Below, in pieces: positions 50,158 to 58,221 of a stretch of DNA of 64,000 bases. Numbering within the stretch: the first letter of the stretch is position 1; each line of letters opens with the position of its first letter. Below the pieces are notes generated by a model. That model ran no database searches and had not been told where the DNA came from. It saw only the letters and a list, made by a program, of their open reading frames with translations. The position numbers and the translations under genes were made by a program. The DNA is from Hymenobacter sp. 15J16-1T3B (GTDB lineage Bacteria > Bacteroidota > Bacteroidia > Cytophagales > Hymenobacteraceae): positions 62,001-126,000 of the forward strand of contig NZ_JAJFAV010000002.1 of NCBI RefSeq assembly GCF_020711235.1, in the 5' to 3' direction.

Positions 50158-50901
50158 TCACCCGACAACGCTTGGCGTGGCAGCGGCCTGGGCAATGCGA
50201 GGCGTAGCCGGGGCAGCTTCGGCATCAACGAGCAGCAGGTTGCGGCGGAAAAGCAGCAACAACGCGGCGCACAGCGCGGTGTGCAGCCAGATAAAAGCCG
50301 GGGTGCCCAGGGCCCAGGGCTGCGGCAGCACTCCGGCGTGAAGCAGGCCATTGAGGGCACGGAACAGGTACCCGAATTCGAACAGCATCGGCCCGAGGGC
50401 GAAGCCCAGCAGCCACAGCCAGCGGCGCGGGTTGCGGATGCGGCGGTAGGCTCGCCACAGCGGCAAGCCCGACAGCGCGGCCACCAGCAGGATCATCAGA
50501 ACTTTGTAGAGGACGAAATGCGGGCTGTCGGCCCAGAGGGTGCGCACGATGGTCAGCTCGTCGCCGCCGCCCATCAGCGCGGTGAAGAGGCGGGCGAAGG
50601 GCAGGTTGGCAAAGAGCAGCGAGAAGCCCACGGCGCGGCGCTTGGGGTCCGGCGACGCCAGCGCGGCGGCGCCCAGCCACATCATCAGGTACGAAAACAA
50701 GGGGCCGGCGGCGCTGTAGAGGTAGCTGAGCGCGGGGTGGGCGCAGCTAGGGCCGGCCTGCCACTGGTTGAAGTCGCGGGGACCGAACGAGCCGCAGACC
50801 AGGCCGAGCACCGAGAGGTGGGAGAGTTCGTGCAGCTCGGTGAATACCAGCACCGCCAGCAGGAACACGAACAGGTAACGGGAAGTCAGGCGCAGCGTCA
50901 T
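50158..50901 (-). CDS. M50-like integral membrane protein with HELSH motif
   Basis: A 247-residue protein with about six hydrophobic segments. In the first, FLLAVLVFTELHELSHLSVLG, the zinc-binding motif HELSH sits inside the membrane segment. Further along, FANLPFARLFTALMGGGDE recalls the NxxPxPxxDG element that supplies the third ligand in M50 site-2 proteases. This suggests an M50-like intramembrane metalloprotease, but it lacks other clear family features and could be an inactive relative. The ATG at 50901 is chosen over an upstream start that would add 42 residues. Confidence 0.6.
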   Translation of the reverse strand: MTLRLTSRYLFVFLLAVLVFTELHELSHLSVLGLVCGSFGPRDFNQWQAGPSCAHPALSYLYSAAGPLFSYLMMWLGAAALASPDPKRRAVGFSLLFANLPFARLFTALMGGGDELTIVRTLWADSPHFVLYKVLMILLVAALSGLPLWRAYRRIRNPRRWLWLLGFALGPMLFEFGYLFRALNGLLHAGVLPQPWALGTPAFIWLHTALCAALLLLFRRNLLLVDAEAAPATPRIAQAAATPSVVG

Positions 50902-51092
50902 GGGCGGGCAAGAGAAGAGAACGGACGGAAACTCCCTGCAAGTAAGCGGCTTGCCGACGCTGGCACCATCGCACGATGATGTGAAGCCCGCGCCGCCGCC
51001 CCGCGGGTGGGCGTGGCCGGCCGGCACGGCTTTTTCGTACCTTCACCGCCCCGGCCCGCGGGCCGCATTCCCACCCCGTTTCCCGTCTGATT

Positions 51093-52298
51093 ATGCCGTA
51101 TTACCACCGCCTCGGTCAGATTCCGCGCAAGCGCCACACCCAGTTTCGCCAGCCCGACGGCTCGCTCTACGCCGAGCAGTTGGTCGGCACGCTGGGCTTC
51201 CACGGCGTCTCGTCGCTGCTCTACCACAAGAACCCGCCGACGCAGATCAAGCGCGTGGGCACGCCCCAGCCCTACGCACCCAAGCTGCTGAAGGACCGCC
51301 CGCTGCAGCCCACCCACCTGCGCACCCTGCCCCAAACCGTCACCGGCCCCGACTACCTGGCCGCCCGCCAGACCATGATGGGCAACGCCGACGTGACGCT
51401 GAGCATCTGCAACCCCCAGCCGGGGCGCATGGACTACTACTACAAAAACGCCCTGGCCGACGAGGTCATCTTCGTGCACGAAGGCCGCGGCGAGCTGTGG
51501 AGCCAGCTGGGCAAAGTTGCCTTCGAGCCCGGCGACTACATCGTCGTGCCGCGCACCATCATCCACCAGCTGCATTTCGAGGATGGGCCGGTGCGCCTGC
51601 TCATCATCGAGTCGTTTAGCCCGGTGGAAACCTGCCGGCGCTACCGCAACCACTTCGGGCAGCTGCTGGAACACTCGCCTTACTGCGAGCGGGACATTCG
51701 CCCGCCCCACGAGCTGGTGAACGAGGACGACGACCGGGGCGAATACCGCGTGCTGGTGAAGCGCGAGGGCGCCCTGCACGAGCTGATTTACGCCCACACG
51801 CCCTTCGACGTGGTGGGCTGGGACGGCTTCTTCTTCCCCTACGCCATCAGCATCCACGACTTCGAGCCCATTACCGGGCGCATTCACCAGCCGCCACCCG
51901 TGCACCAGCAGTTCGAGGCCCACAACTTCGTCATCTGTTCCTTCGTGCCGCGCCTGTTCGACTACCACCCGCAGGCCATTCCGGCGCCCTACAACCACTC
52001 TAACGTCGACTCCGACGAGGTGCTGTACTACGTGGCCGGCAATTTCATGTCGCGCCGCGGGGTGGATCTGGCTTCGTTCACCTTGCACCCCTCGGGCCTG
52101 CCCCACGGCCCGCACCCCGGCACCGTGGAGGCCAGCATCGGCAAAAAGGAAACCCACGAGCTGGCCGTGATGGTGGACACCTTCCGTCCGCTCTACCTCA
52201 CCGAAACCGCCCTGCAGTACGAGGACACCGGCTACCCCATGAGCTGGAACCCCGACTACCCGCACGCCGGGCCCAAGCCGGCCGACATGATGGACTAA
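51093..52298 (+). CDS. hmgA: Homogentisate 1,2-dioxygenase
   Basis: A 401-residue Fe(II) ring-cleavage enzyme that opens homogentisate to maleylacetoacetate in tyrosine and phenylalanine catabolism. Visible family segments: YYKNALADEVIFVHEGRGEL, FEPGDYIVVPRTIIHQL, PFDVVGWDGFFFPYAISIHDFEP, NHSNVDSDEVLYYVAGNF and LHPSGLPHGPHPGTVE. These carry the expected His/Glu iron ligands, for example in LPHGPHPG. Length is slightly short of the approximately 430-residue human enzyme but fits bacterial forms. None of the neighbouring pathway genes (4-hydroxyphenylpyruvate dioxygenase, fumarylacetoacetase) is adjacent. TACCTTCA at 51038-51045 may be a -7 element. Confidence 0.95.
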   Translation: MPYYHRLGQIPRKRHTQFRQPDGSLYAEQLVGTLGFHGVSSLLYHKNPPTQIKRVGTPQPYAPKLLKDRPLQPTHLRTLPQTVTGPDYLAARQTMMGNADVTLSICNPQPGRMDYYYKNALADEVIFVHEGRGELWSQLGKVAFEPGDYIVVPRTIIHQLHFEDGPVRLLIIESFSPVETCRRYRNHFGQLLEHSPYCERDIRPPHELVNEDDDRGEYRVLVKREGALHELIYAHTPFDVVGWDGFFFPYAISIHDFEPITGRIHQPPPVHQQFEAHNFVICSFVPRLFDYHPQAIPAPYNHSNVDSDEVLYYVAGNFMSRRGVDLASFTLHPSGLPHGPHPGTVEASIGKKETHELAVMVDTFRPLYLTETALQYEDTGYPMSWNPDYPHAGPKPADMMD

Positions 52299-52332
52299 GA
52301 AGTAAACCGGTGAAATGGTGAGCTGTCGTTCG

Positions 52333-52881
52333 ATGCCGCGCATTTCCAGTTTTCTGTTGTTGAGCGGCGGGCTGCTGGCGGGCGTAAGCGCCTGCCGGCG
52401 GCCCGTTGCTGTTGCCGATGGGCCCTGGCACCTGGTGCAGCGCCCCGCCGACGACGCCTGCGCCTACGTATCGGCCGCGGGCGACACGGTGATTCCCTTC
52501 GGGCACTACCCGCTGTGCTTTACCCGGCGCTTTGCCCATGTGGCCATTGTGCTCAAGCCCGGCCTCGGCTTCGTGGGCATCGACCGGCAGGAGCGGGTGC
52601 TATTCCGGGTGCACGCCTTCGACAACGGCCCGGATTACCCGGTGGAGGGCTTGTTTCGCATCGTCGGCGACTCGGGCCGGCTGGGCTACGCCGATACGCT
52701 GGGGCGGGTAGTTATTGCGCCGCGCTTCGGGGCGGCGTTTCCGTTTGAGCACGGCCGGGCGCGGGTGGGCCGAGGCTGCCAAGCGGAAACCGACGGGGAG
52801 CATTCGTGGTGGGCCTGCGCCGAGTGGTACTACGTGGACCGCCAGGGCCGGCGGCTGGAGGAAACCCCGCCGGGGCGCTGA
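52333..52881 (+). CDS. WG-repeat-like lipoprotein
   Basis: A 182-residue lipoprotein candidate: N-terminal MPRISSFLLLSGGLLAGVSAC with lipobox VSAC (Cys about residue 21). Three or so WG-type repeats follow (GLGFVGIDRQERVLFRVHAF, RLGYADTLGRVVIAPRFGAAF, WYYVDRQGRRLEE), similar to the protein at 59815-60600. Cysteines later (CAYVS, CFTRR, CQAET, WACAEW) may form disulfides. An ATG at 52315 in the same frame is possible; I prefer 52333 because the signal begins there. It follows hmgA by 34 bp and could be read with it. Function unknown. Confidence 0.7.
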   Translation: MPRISSFLLLSGGLLAGVSACRRPVAVADGPWHLVQRPADDACAYVSAAGDTVIPFGHYPLCFTRRFAHVAIVLKPGLGFVGIDRQERVLFRVHAFDNGPDYPVEGLFRIVGDSGRLGYADTLGRVVIAPRFGAAFPFEHGRARVGRGCQAETDGEHSWWACAEWYYVDRQGRRLEETPPGR

Positions 52882-53027
52882 GTTTATAGTGCAAGTACAA
52901 TATGCGGGGCGGCGGTATTTAAGCCACGCCGGGTAGGATTCCGGAACGAATCTGCGCCGCGAGGCCTTTGGGGCTCGACCGCGCCGCCCGCTGCGTGCGT
53001 ATGTTGCGCCACACTCACTTCCAGATC

Positions 53028-53555
53028 ATGAAAAAAGTCCTGTTTCTGTTTACGGCCCTGCTGCTCATCGGCGCGGCCGCCTGCAAGAAAGTCGACAAGC
53101 TGCTGACCTTCTACGTGGAGGATGCGCAGAACATTCGCATAGCCTCCAACTTCCCCCTCGGCGTGTTCACCCAGCTCGCGCCCGTGACGGTGACGACCAA
53201 CTCCTCGCAGAGCTTCGCCAACAACGACACCCGCGCCGACCTGGTGAAGGACGTCAAGCTCGACAAGCTCACGTTGACCATCACCGACCCGTCGTCGCAG
53301 AACTTCGACTTCCTGCAGAGCATCGAAATCCGCATCAGCGCCGACGGTGCCGACGAAATCGTGTTGGCCTCGCTCAACTCCATTCCGCAGGGCGTGCGCA
53401 CCATCACGCTCACGCCCACCGAAGCCAAGCTCGACGCCTACCTCAAGGCCAGCCAGTACACGCTGAAGACCCGCGCCACCGTGGGCCGCAACGTGCCCCA
53501 GGACGTGACCGTGCGCGCCGATTCGCGCTTCAAAGTCACCGCCGACCCGCTGTAA
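53028..53555 (+). CDS. Lipoprotein of unknown function
   Basis: A 175-residue lipoprotein: MKKVLFLFTALLLIGAAACKK has a lipobox (GAAAC) with Cys about residue 19, followed by a charged linker. The mature part is beta-rich (ITLTITDPSSQNFDFLQSIEIRISADGADEIVLASLNSIP) with no recognised domain. Several Bacteroidota lipoproteins with a similar fold are known as hypothetical. The ATG at 53028 is chosen from the classical signal peptide. It has its own strong terminator. Confidence 0.78.
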   Translation: MKKVLFLFTALLLIGAAACKKVDKLLTFYVEDAQNIRIASNFPLGVFTQLAPVTVTTNSSQSFANNDTRADLVKDVKLDKLTLTITDPSSQNFDFLQSIEIRISADGADEIVLASLNSIPQGVRTITLTPTEAKLDAYLKASQYTLKTRATVGRNVPQDVTVRADSRFKVTADPL

Positions 53556-53583
53556 GCCGGTTTCATTCGTTCCGGCCGACGTG

Positions 53584-53623
53584 CGTGCGCCGAACCTGAG
53601 AGCAGGTTCGGCGCACGTTTTTT
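53584..53623 (+). terminator. Terminator after the lipoprotein gene
   Basis: A perfect 14-bp stem, CGTGCGCCGAACCT/AGGTTCGGCGCACG, with a 6-nt loop and six T residues on the plus strand. It lies in the convergent interval before the T9SS gene at 53640. Confidence 0.94.
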
Positions 53624-53639
53624 ATGCCCGTAATGGCTG

Positions 53640-55214
53640 CTAGTGGCGCACCATCACCTTGCGAAACAGCTGCTCCTCGCCCACCTGCACGGCCAGCAGA
53701 TAAGCGCCGGCCGCCACGTCGGCCACGGGCAGGCTGAGCTGCTGGGTGCCGGCGGCGTAGGCCTGGCCGGCGAGGAAGCGGCGCACGCGGCGGCCGTCGA
53801 GGGTGCGCAGCTCCGCACTCAGGCGCTGGGGCGCGGGCAGCTGCACCGATACGTTCAGCACGGTGGTAGCGGGGTTGGGGTAGGCCTGCACGCGCACCGC
53901 AGCGGCCTTGGGAGCGGCCCCGGCCAGCACGTTCACATCGATGAGGGCCGTCCACACGCTGGAAACGGTGTTGTCGAGGCGCGTCCAAACGGGGCGCACC
54001 ACGTTGTTGTGGGCGGTGATGTTGCTGTAGTCGCCCATAAACGTGGCCGCGTTGGGCGAAAACGGGCTTTGGCTGATGCGGAAGTTCTGGAAGGTGCGGC
54101 CGCCGTCGGTGCTGCGGGCGGCGTACACGTCGGTGCGCACGTCGGTGGCGCTGGCGGTGTAGTTGCGCCGGTCGTAGAACACGAACCAAAGGTAGCCGGT
54201 GGCTTGGTCCACCGTCATCCAGGTAAAAAACTGCTGGCGGCCGGGCGCGTCGTCGTTCACGCGGATGGGCGCGCTCCAGGTCTGGCCGCCGTCTTCGCTG
54301 CGCAGCAGCCACACGTCGGTGTCGGAGGGGCCGTTGCGCTGGTCGCTCCAGTTCACGTACACGTTGCCGCGGTAGGGGCCGCGGCTGGCGTCGCAGGCGG
54401 TGATGGGCAGGCCGTTGGCGCGGTACACCCCGCTGATGGCGAAGTCCCAGCCGCCGGGCACGGGCAGCAGCACCCGCTCGCGCGGCAGCCAGGTCAGGCC
54501 CGCGTCGAGGGAGCGGTTGAACACCAGCCCGTCGGGACCGGCCCAGGCGGTATACAGCTCGCCGTTGGGGCCCACGGCGGGCACGGCGCCCTCCACCGTT
54601 TCGTCCTCGTCCACGGCGTCGCCGGCACGCTTGCTGATGCGCCGGGGCGTCGACCACGTCTGGCCCTGGTCGAGCGAGCGGGTGAAGAGGATGCGGCTGC
54701 TGTCGCGCGAGGCCAGGCTGCCGTAGGAGTCGAACTCCGTCCACGTCGCGTACAGGGCGTTGGTGCGGCGGTCCACGGCGGCCCATTCCTTGTCCTGCTG
54801 CTTGGGTGCGTTCAGCCCGAAGGTGCCGCGCAGGGTGAAGGGCGTGGCGGCGGCAGCGGCCCGCTGCACCTGAATCCGGTCGATAAACGGGAAGCCTAGC
54901 CCGCCGGCGGGATTGGGATTGGACAGGTGCAGGTAGTAAAACGCCCCGGTGGTATCGGCCACCACGCACGGGTCGCCCCACACGTTGTAGGGCGAGGAAA
55001 GGGTGCGCCAGGTCCAGGTCAGCCCGCCGTTGGTGGAGTAGTACTGGTTGTTGATGTTGGCCCCGGCCACCAGCTCGTTGGTGTTTTTGGGGTTGATGCA
55101 GACGGCCGTTTCGGTGGGCGTGTTCTGGGTGCTCACCAGCACGTTGGGGTGCGGCGACTGGGCCAGCAGCGGCAACGGGAATACGGCCGCCAGCGGGAGT
55201 AGCAGTTGCTTCAT
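53640..55214 (-). CDS. T9SS-exported BNR-repeat (sialidase-like) protein
   Basis: A 524-residue exported protein with signal peptide KQLLLPLAAVFPLPLLAQ. A sialidase-like beta-propeller carries BNR/Asp-box type motifs: YSTNGGLTWTWRTL, TRSLDQGQTWSTPRRI, NRSLDAGLTWLPRER, RSEDGGQTWSAPIRV and RSTDGGRTFQNFRI. These stabilise the blades but do not by themselves show sialidase activity, and no clear catalytic Arg triad or Tyr was identified. A T9SS type A domain ends the protein (VQAYPNPATTVLNVSV, LRTLDGRRVRRF, GAYLLAVQVGEEQLFRKVMV). The ATG at 55214 is chosen at the signal peptide; an upstream start would add 77 residues translated from repeat sequence. Confidence 0.83.
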   Translation of the reverse strand: MKQLLLPLAAVFPLPLLAQSPHPNVLVSTQNTPTETAVCINPKNTNELVAGANINNQYYSTNGGLTWTWRTLSSPYNVWGDPCVVADTTGAFYYLHLSNPNPAGGLGFPFIDRIQVQRAAAAATPFTLRGTFGLNAPKQQDKEWAAVDRRTNALYATWTEFDSYGSLASRDSSRILFTRSLDQGQTWSTPRRISKRAGDAVDEDETVEGAVPAVGPNGELYTAWAGPDGLVFNRSLDAGLTWLPRERVLLPVPGGWDFAISGVYRANGLPITACDASRGPYRGNVYVNWSDQRNGPSDTDVWLLRSEDGGQTWSAPIRVNDDAPGRQQFFTWMTVDQATGYLWFVFYDRRNYTASATDVRTDVYAARSTDGGRTFQNFRISQSPFSPNAATFMGDYSNITAHNNVVRPVWTRLDNTVSSVWTALIDVNVLAGAAPKAAAVRVQAYPNPATTVLNVSVQLPAPQRLSAELRTLDGRRVRRFLAGQAYAAGTQQLSLPVADVAAGAYLLAVQVGEEQLFRKVMVRH

Positions 55215-55369
55215 GTAAGGCGGGATAAAGTCGACGATGGAATGCCGGGCTAAAGTACAGGGCCGGACTGAAACGCCGCCCAGCACGCCGCCCACTCGCT
55301 GAAACGGCTCCACAAGGTCATCGGACCCGGCGGAGGCCGCTTTTCGACCGTCTTTGCCACGGTAGCACT

Positions 55370-55419
55370 GGCAGTCATTGCGAGCGAACCGAAGGTCGAC
55401 GTAGTCAAGCGCGGCAATC
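55370..55419 (+). repeat. 50-bp inverted-repeat arm, left
   Basis: Exact reverse complement of 55567-55616. It contains the words GCGAGCGAACCGAAGG and GACGTAGTCAAGCGCGG. It resembles dispersed extragenic elements in this group and shares CGAAGG/CTTCGG words with the REP-like elements at 3253, 6282 and 6427. Confidence 0.92.
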
Positions 55420-55458
55420 TTTCCCCAGTAGCACCGCCGAGACAATACTTACTGCTCC

Positions 55459-55510
55459 AAAAAAACAGCCCCGCCCGAAACTGGAGTTACCGGTTTCGGG
55501 CGGGGCTGTT
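55459..55510 (-). terminator. Strong terminator after the HMG-CoA reductase gene
   Basis: A perfect 18-bp stem, AACAGCCCCGCCCGAAAC/GTTTCGGGCGGGGCTGTT, with an 11-nt loop. The minus strand continues into TTTTTGG. Lies between the two inverted-repeat arms, about 220 bp past the reductase stop. Confidence 0.85.
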
Positions 55511-55566
55511 GTCGGTCGAGCGGGTTTCGGTTGGCGCTTCCCGTATCGTCGTGCCGCGGGAGGAAC

Positions 55567-55616
55567 GATTGCCGCGCTTGACTACGTCGACCTTCGGTTC
55601 GCTCGCAATGACTGCC
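55567..55616 (-). repeat. 50-bp inverted-repeat arm, right
   Basis: Exact reverse complement of 55370-55419; 147 bp lie between the arms. Together the arms could form a large hairpin in RNA, or mark a mobile element family (RAYT-REP type) whose transposase is elsewhere. Confidence 0.92.
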
Positions 55617-55728
55617 GGGGTACACCGGCGGCTACCGGTTGCAATGACGGCTGGTGTCACCGGCGGGCTTCCCGGCCAGAACGGCGGGAGTTAGCCGGCG
55701 CGCACGCATCACTTCCCCATTGCCCTAC

Positions 55729-57264
55729 TCACCGGTTGCGGCCGTACTGCTCGTGCGAGCTGACCCAATCGGAGGAGCTGATGGCGGCGGCCAGGCTCAG
55801 CTCGCCGGCCAGCACCACGCCGGCCACAATTTCGGCGAACTTGTTGACGGTGCCGCGGCCCACGCAGCCGAGCATGCGCAGGCACTCGTTTTGGGTGGCC
55901 AGGCCGGTGCCGCCGCCGTGGGTAGCCACGATGAGCGAGGGAATGGTGATGCTCAGGTACAAATCTTTCTCGGCCGTCACTTCGGAGTACACCACCCCGG
56001 CCGACGACTCCGACACGTTGGCCACGTCCTGGCCGGTGGCAATGAACATGGCCGTGATGCCGTTGGCCGAGTGCGCGCCGTTGTTGTTGGCCCCGGAGAG
56101 GAAGGCGCCCACGTTGCTCACCTGCCCGTGGTAGGCCAGCTGCTCGGGCGTCACGCGCATGCGCTGCTGCAGAATGTCGCGCTTGATGACGGCCTCGGCC
56201 ACCACGCGCTTGCCGCGGGTGCGCATCACGTTGATCTGCGAGGCCTTTTTGTCGGTGGCGAAGTTCGATTCCAGGTAAAAGTGCCGGATGGGCGCACCCT
56301 TGTAGTTTTCCAGAATCCAGGAGCAGGCCGCAAACGTGGCCCGGCCCACCATGTTCTGCCCTGCCGCGTCGCCGGTCGAGTAGTTGAAGCGCAGGTAGGC
56401 GAATTTGTTGGCCAAGTAGGTGTCGATGTACTGCAGCTTGGCCACGCGGGAAGTGCACTCGGCCTCGGTGCGGATGGGCCCGATTTCCTGCTCGATCCAC
56501 TTGGCAAAGTCGCGGGCGCCGCGGGCGTCTTCGAACACGAACACCGGGGCGCGCTGCATGGCGTCGCCGATGACGGTGCACTTCACCCCGCCGCAGAGGT
56601 TCATCACCTGCATGCCCCGGTTGTAGCTGGCCACCAGGGTGCCTTCGGTGGTGGCCATCGGGATAAGGAAGTCGCCCTGGGCGTGCTCCCCGTTGACGCG
56701 CAGCGGCCCGGCCAGCCCGATCGGAATCTGGGCCACGCCGGTGAAATGCTCGCAGTTGCCCTGCAGCATGTGCGCGTCGAAGGAGTACTTTTTCAGGTGC
56801 TCAAACTCCTGGCCGGTAAACTGCTCGGCAAAGCGCTGCCGGGCCTGCACGGCAGCCTCGGAGTAGTCGTCGCTGTCTTGGCGCGGGATGCGCACGCGCG
56901 AATCCTGGTGCACAATGGCGTCTTCCACCTCCACGTTCAGCTCGCCGAAGGGCTCGGTCTGAAACTGCAGGTGCACCGGGTGCATGCCCTCGGGCAGCGG
57001 CTCGGTGTGTAGACGGATGGTAATGCTCTGCCCCACCGGGAAATTCAAGCCCCCGTTTTCCCCGATTTCGGTGGCCGGGCGCACGTTGCCGTCGCCCATG
57101 TCCAGCGTTATCGATTCGGGTCCGAGCGTGCGTCCGTCCACGCGCACTTGGTCGATGCGGGTGAGGTGCACCGTGTCGAGGCGGTTCTTGAGGGAAAAGG
57201 CGACGCCGCCGTGGTCGGGGAGGTTGTGCAGGCTGCCGCGGGTGTAGAGCAGCTTGAGCAGCAT
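55729..57264 (-). CDS. HMG-CoA reductase (class I) with extra N-terminal domain
   Basis: A 511-residue protein. The last 380 residues are a class I HMG-CoA reductase that makes mevalonate from HMG-CoA. Catalytic Glu is expected in IPMATTEGTLVASYNRG, Lys in NFATDKKAS, Asp in GQDVANVSESS and the general acid His near the end in SSDWVSSHEQYG; NAD(P)H-binding and substrate segments VKCTVIGDAM and GVVLAGELSLAAA are present. Residues 1-120 form a separate beta-rich domain (GGVAFSLKNRLDTVHLTRIDQVRVDG, FPVGQSITIRLHTEPLPEGMHPVHLQF) not found in animal HMGR. It resembles DUF6379-like beta-sandwich modules. The ATG at 57264 is preferred; another at 57285 would add 7 residues. Confidence 0.9.
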   Translation of the reverse strand: MLLKLLYTRGSLHNLPDHGGVAFSLKNRLDTVHLTRIDQVRVDGRTLGPESITLDMGDGNVRPATEIGENGGLNFPVGQSITIRLHTEPLPEGMHPVHLQFQTEPFGELNVEVEDAIVHQDSRVRIPRQDSDDYSEAAVQARQRFAEQFTGQEFEHLKKYSFDAHMLQGNCEHFTGVAQIPIGLAGPLRVNGEHAQGDFLIPMATTEGTLVASYNRGMQVMNLCGGVKCTVIGDAMQRAPVFVFEDARGARDFAKWIEQEIGPIRTEAECTSRVAKLQYIDTYLANKFAYLRFNYSTGDAAGQNMVGRATFAACSWILENYKGAPIRHFYLESNFATDKKASQINVMRTRGKRVVAEAVIKRDILQQRMRVTPEQLAYHGQVSNVGAFLSGANNNGAHSANGITAMFIATGQDVANVSESSAGVVYSEVTAEKDLYLSITIPSLIVATHGGGTGLATQNECLRMLGCVGRGTVNKFAEIVAGVVLAGELSLAAAISSSDWVSSHEQYGRNR

Positions 57265-57427
57265 CGGACTCGGGGAAAAGATCATGGCCGGGTAGGGGTT
57301 CGGAATGCAGGAGAGTACGCGGCTGGGCCGGGTTTGGCTATAAGTTTAAGGGTTTCCGGGTGGAATGCTAGGGCAATCGGACGAATCAGCCGCGCCCGCT
57401 TCCGGGCTGCGTCGCGCCCGACCGGAG

Positions 57428-58207
57428 TCAGCGGGCCGCGTCGAGGGGCGGGGCCACCAGCACCGGCAGGGTGTAGCGCACGTGCACGGCCGCGCCGCGC
57501 TGGCGGCCGGGCTTCCAGCGCGGCATCAGCCGCACGAGGCGCATGGCCTCCGCGTTGGCGGCGGGGCTTGGCCCCTTGAGCACCTGCGGGTCGAGCAGGC
57601 GGCCGTCCGGCGTCACGATGAAGTCAATGAACACCTTGCCCTGCTGCTCGGGCACCGGATACCGCACGCCGGCTTGCAGAAACTGCTGCAGCGCCTCGGC
57701 GCCGCCAGGAAACTCCGGCATCTGGTCCACGAAGGTGTAGGGCGACTCGGCGCTGCCCCAGTTCTTGGTGGAGTCGACGGCGGGCGGCGCTATGGTGATG
57801 CCGATGACAACGGCGGGAAGCTCTCGGACGGTTTCGGGCGGCGCCGGTGGGCGCTTGACCCGCGCCGAGGCTTTGGCGGCGGGCTTGCGCGTCTGGGCCC
57901 AAGCCTCGTGGGCCGTCAACCCCTGGCCGAACACCAGCGCCAGCGCCAGCACGAAGGCCCGCGCCCACAGGCCGAAGCGCACGGGGCGGCCGCCGGCCAG
58001 CTGCGTCAATCGAAAATACCCGCACACCCGGCCAGCGGCGGCGGCAGTGCGCGCCTGAGCCACGTCGGCCGCCGTGGCCTGGGTGAAGTCGAGGACCTCG
58101 CGGTTGCAGCTTTGGCAGTACCGGCCTTGCTCGGTGGGCGTCATTCGCTGCCAGTCCTCACGGCAGGCCAGCAGGCGGACGTTGGTAACGGGCAGTTCGT
58201 GGAGCAT
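57428..58207 (-). CDS. TonB-like energy transducer with cytoplasmic four-Cys box, third in cluster
   Basis: A 259-residue protein. N-terminal cytoplasmic part, about 1-70: a box with Cys in LLACREDW, then RMTPTEQGRYCQSCNREVLDFTQAT and a fourth Cys in RVCGYF (pattern C-x14-C-x2-C-x23-C). A single membrane segment (LWARAFVLALALVFGQGL) follows, then a short linker and the periplasmic TonB C-terminal domain (VRYPVPEQQGKVFIDFIVTPDGRLLDPQVLKG, RLMPRWKPGRQRGAAVHVRY). The TonB domain should contact an outer-membrane receptor; the Cys box may bind metal or sense redox state (inference). The ATG at 58207 is aligned with its paralogues; an ATG at 58222 overlaps the preceding stop. Confidence 0.78.
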   Translation of the reverse strand: MLHELPVTNVRLLACREDWQRMTPTEQGRYCQSCNREVLDFTQATAADVAQARTAAAAGRVCGYFRLTQLAGGRPVRFGLWARAFVLALALVFGQGLTAHEAWAQTRKPAAKASARVKRPPAPPETVRELPAVVIGITIAPPAVDSTKNWGSAESPYTFVDQMPEFPGGAEALQQFLQAGVRYPVPEQQGKVFIDFIVTPDGRLLDPQVLKGPSPAANAEAMRLVRLMPRWKPGRQRGAAVHVRYTLPVLVAPPLDAAR

Positions 58208-58221
58208 GGCTTCGGGCGGCA

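Larger units (their letters stand above)
55215..55728. other. 514-bp region with paired inverted repeats and a terminator
   Basis: It lies between the start of the BNR gene and the stop of the HMG-CoA reductase gene. It holds two 50-bp perfect inverted copies and a strong terminator (see separate entries). A looser repeat of gcaatgac words continues to 55690. No gene supported. Confidence 0.7.
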
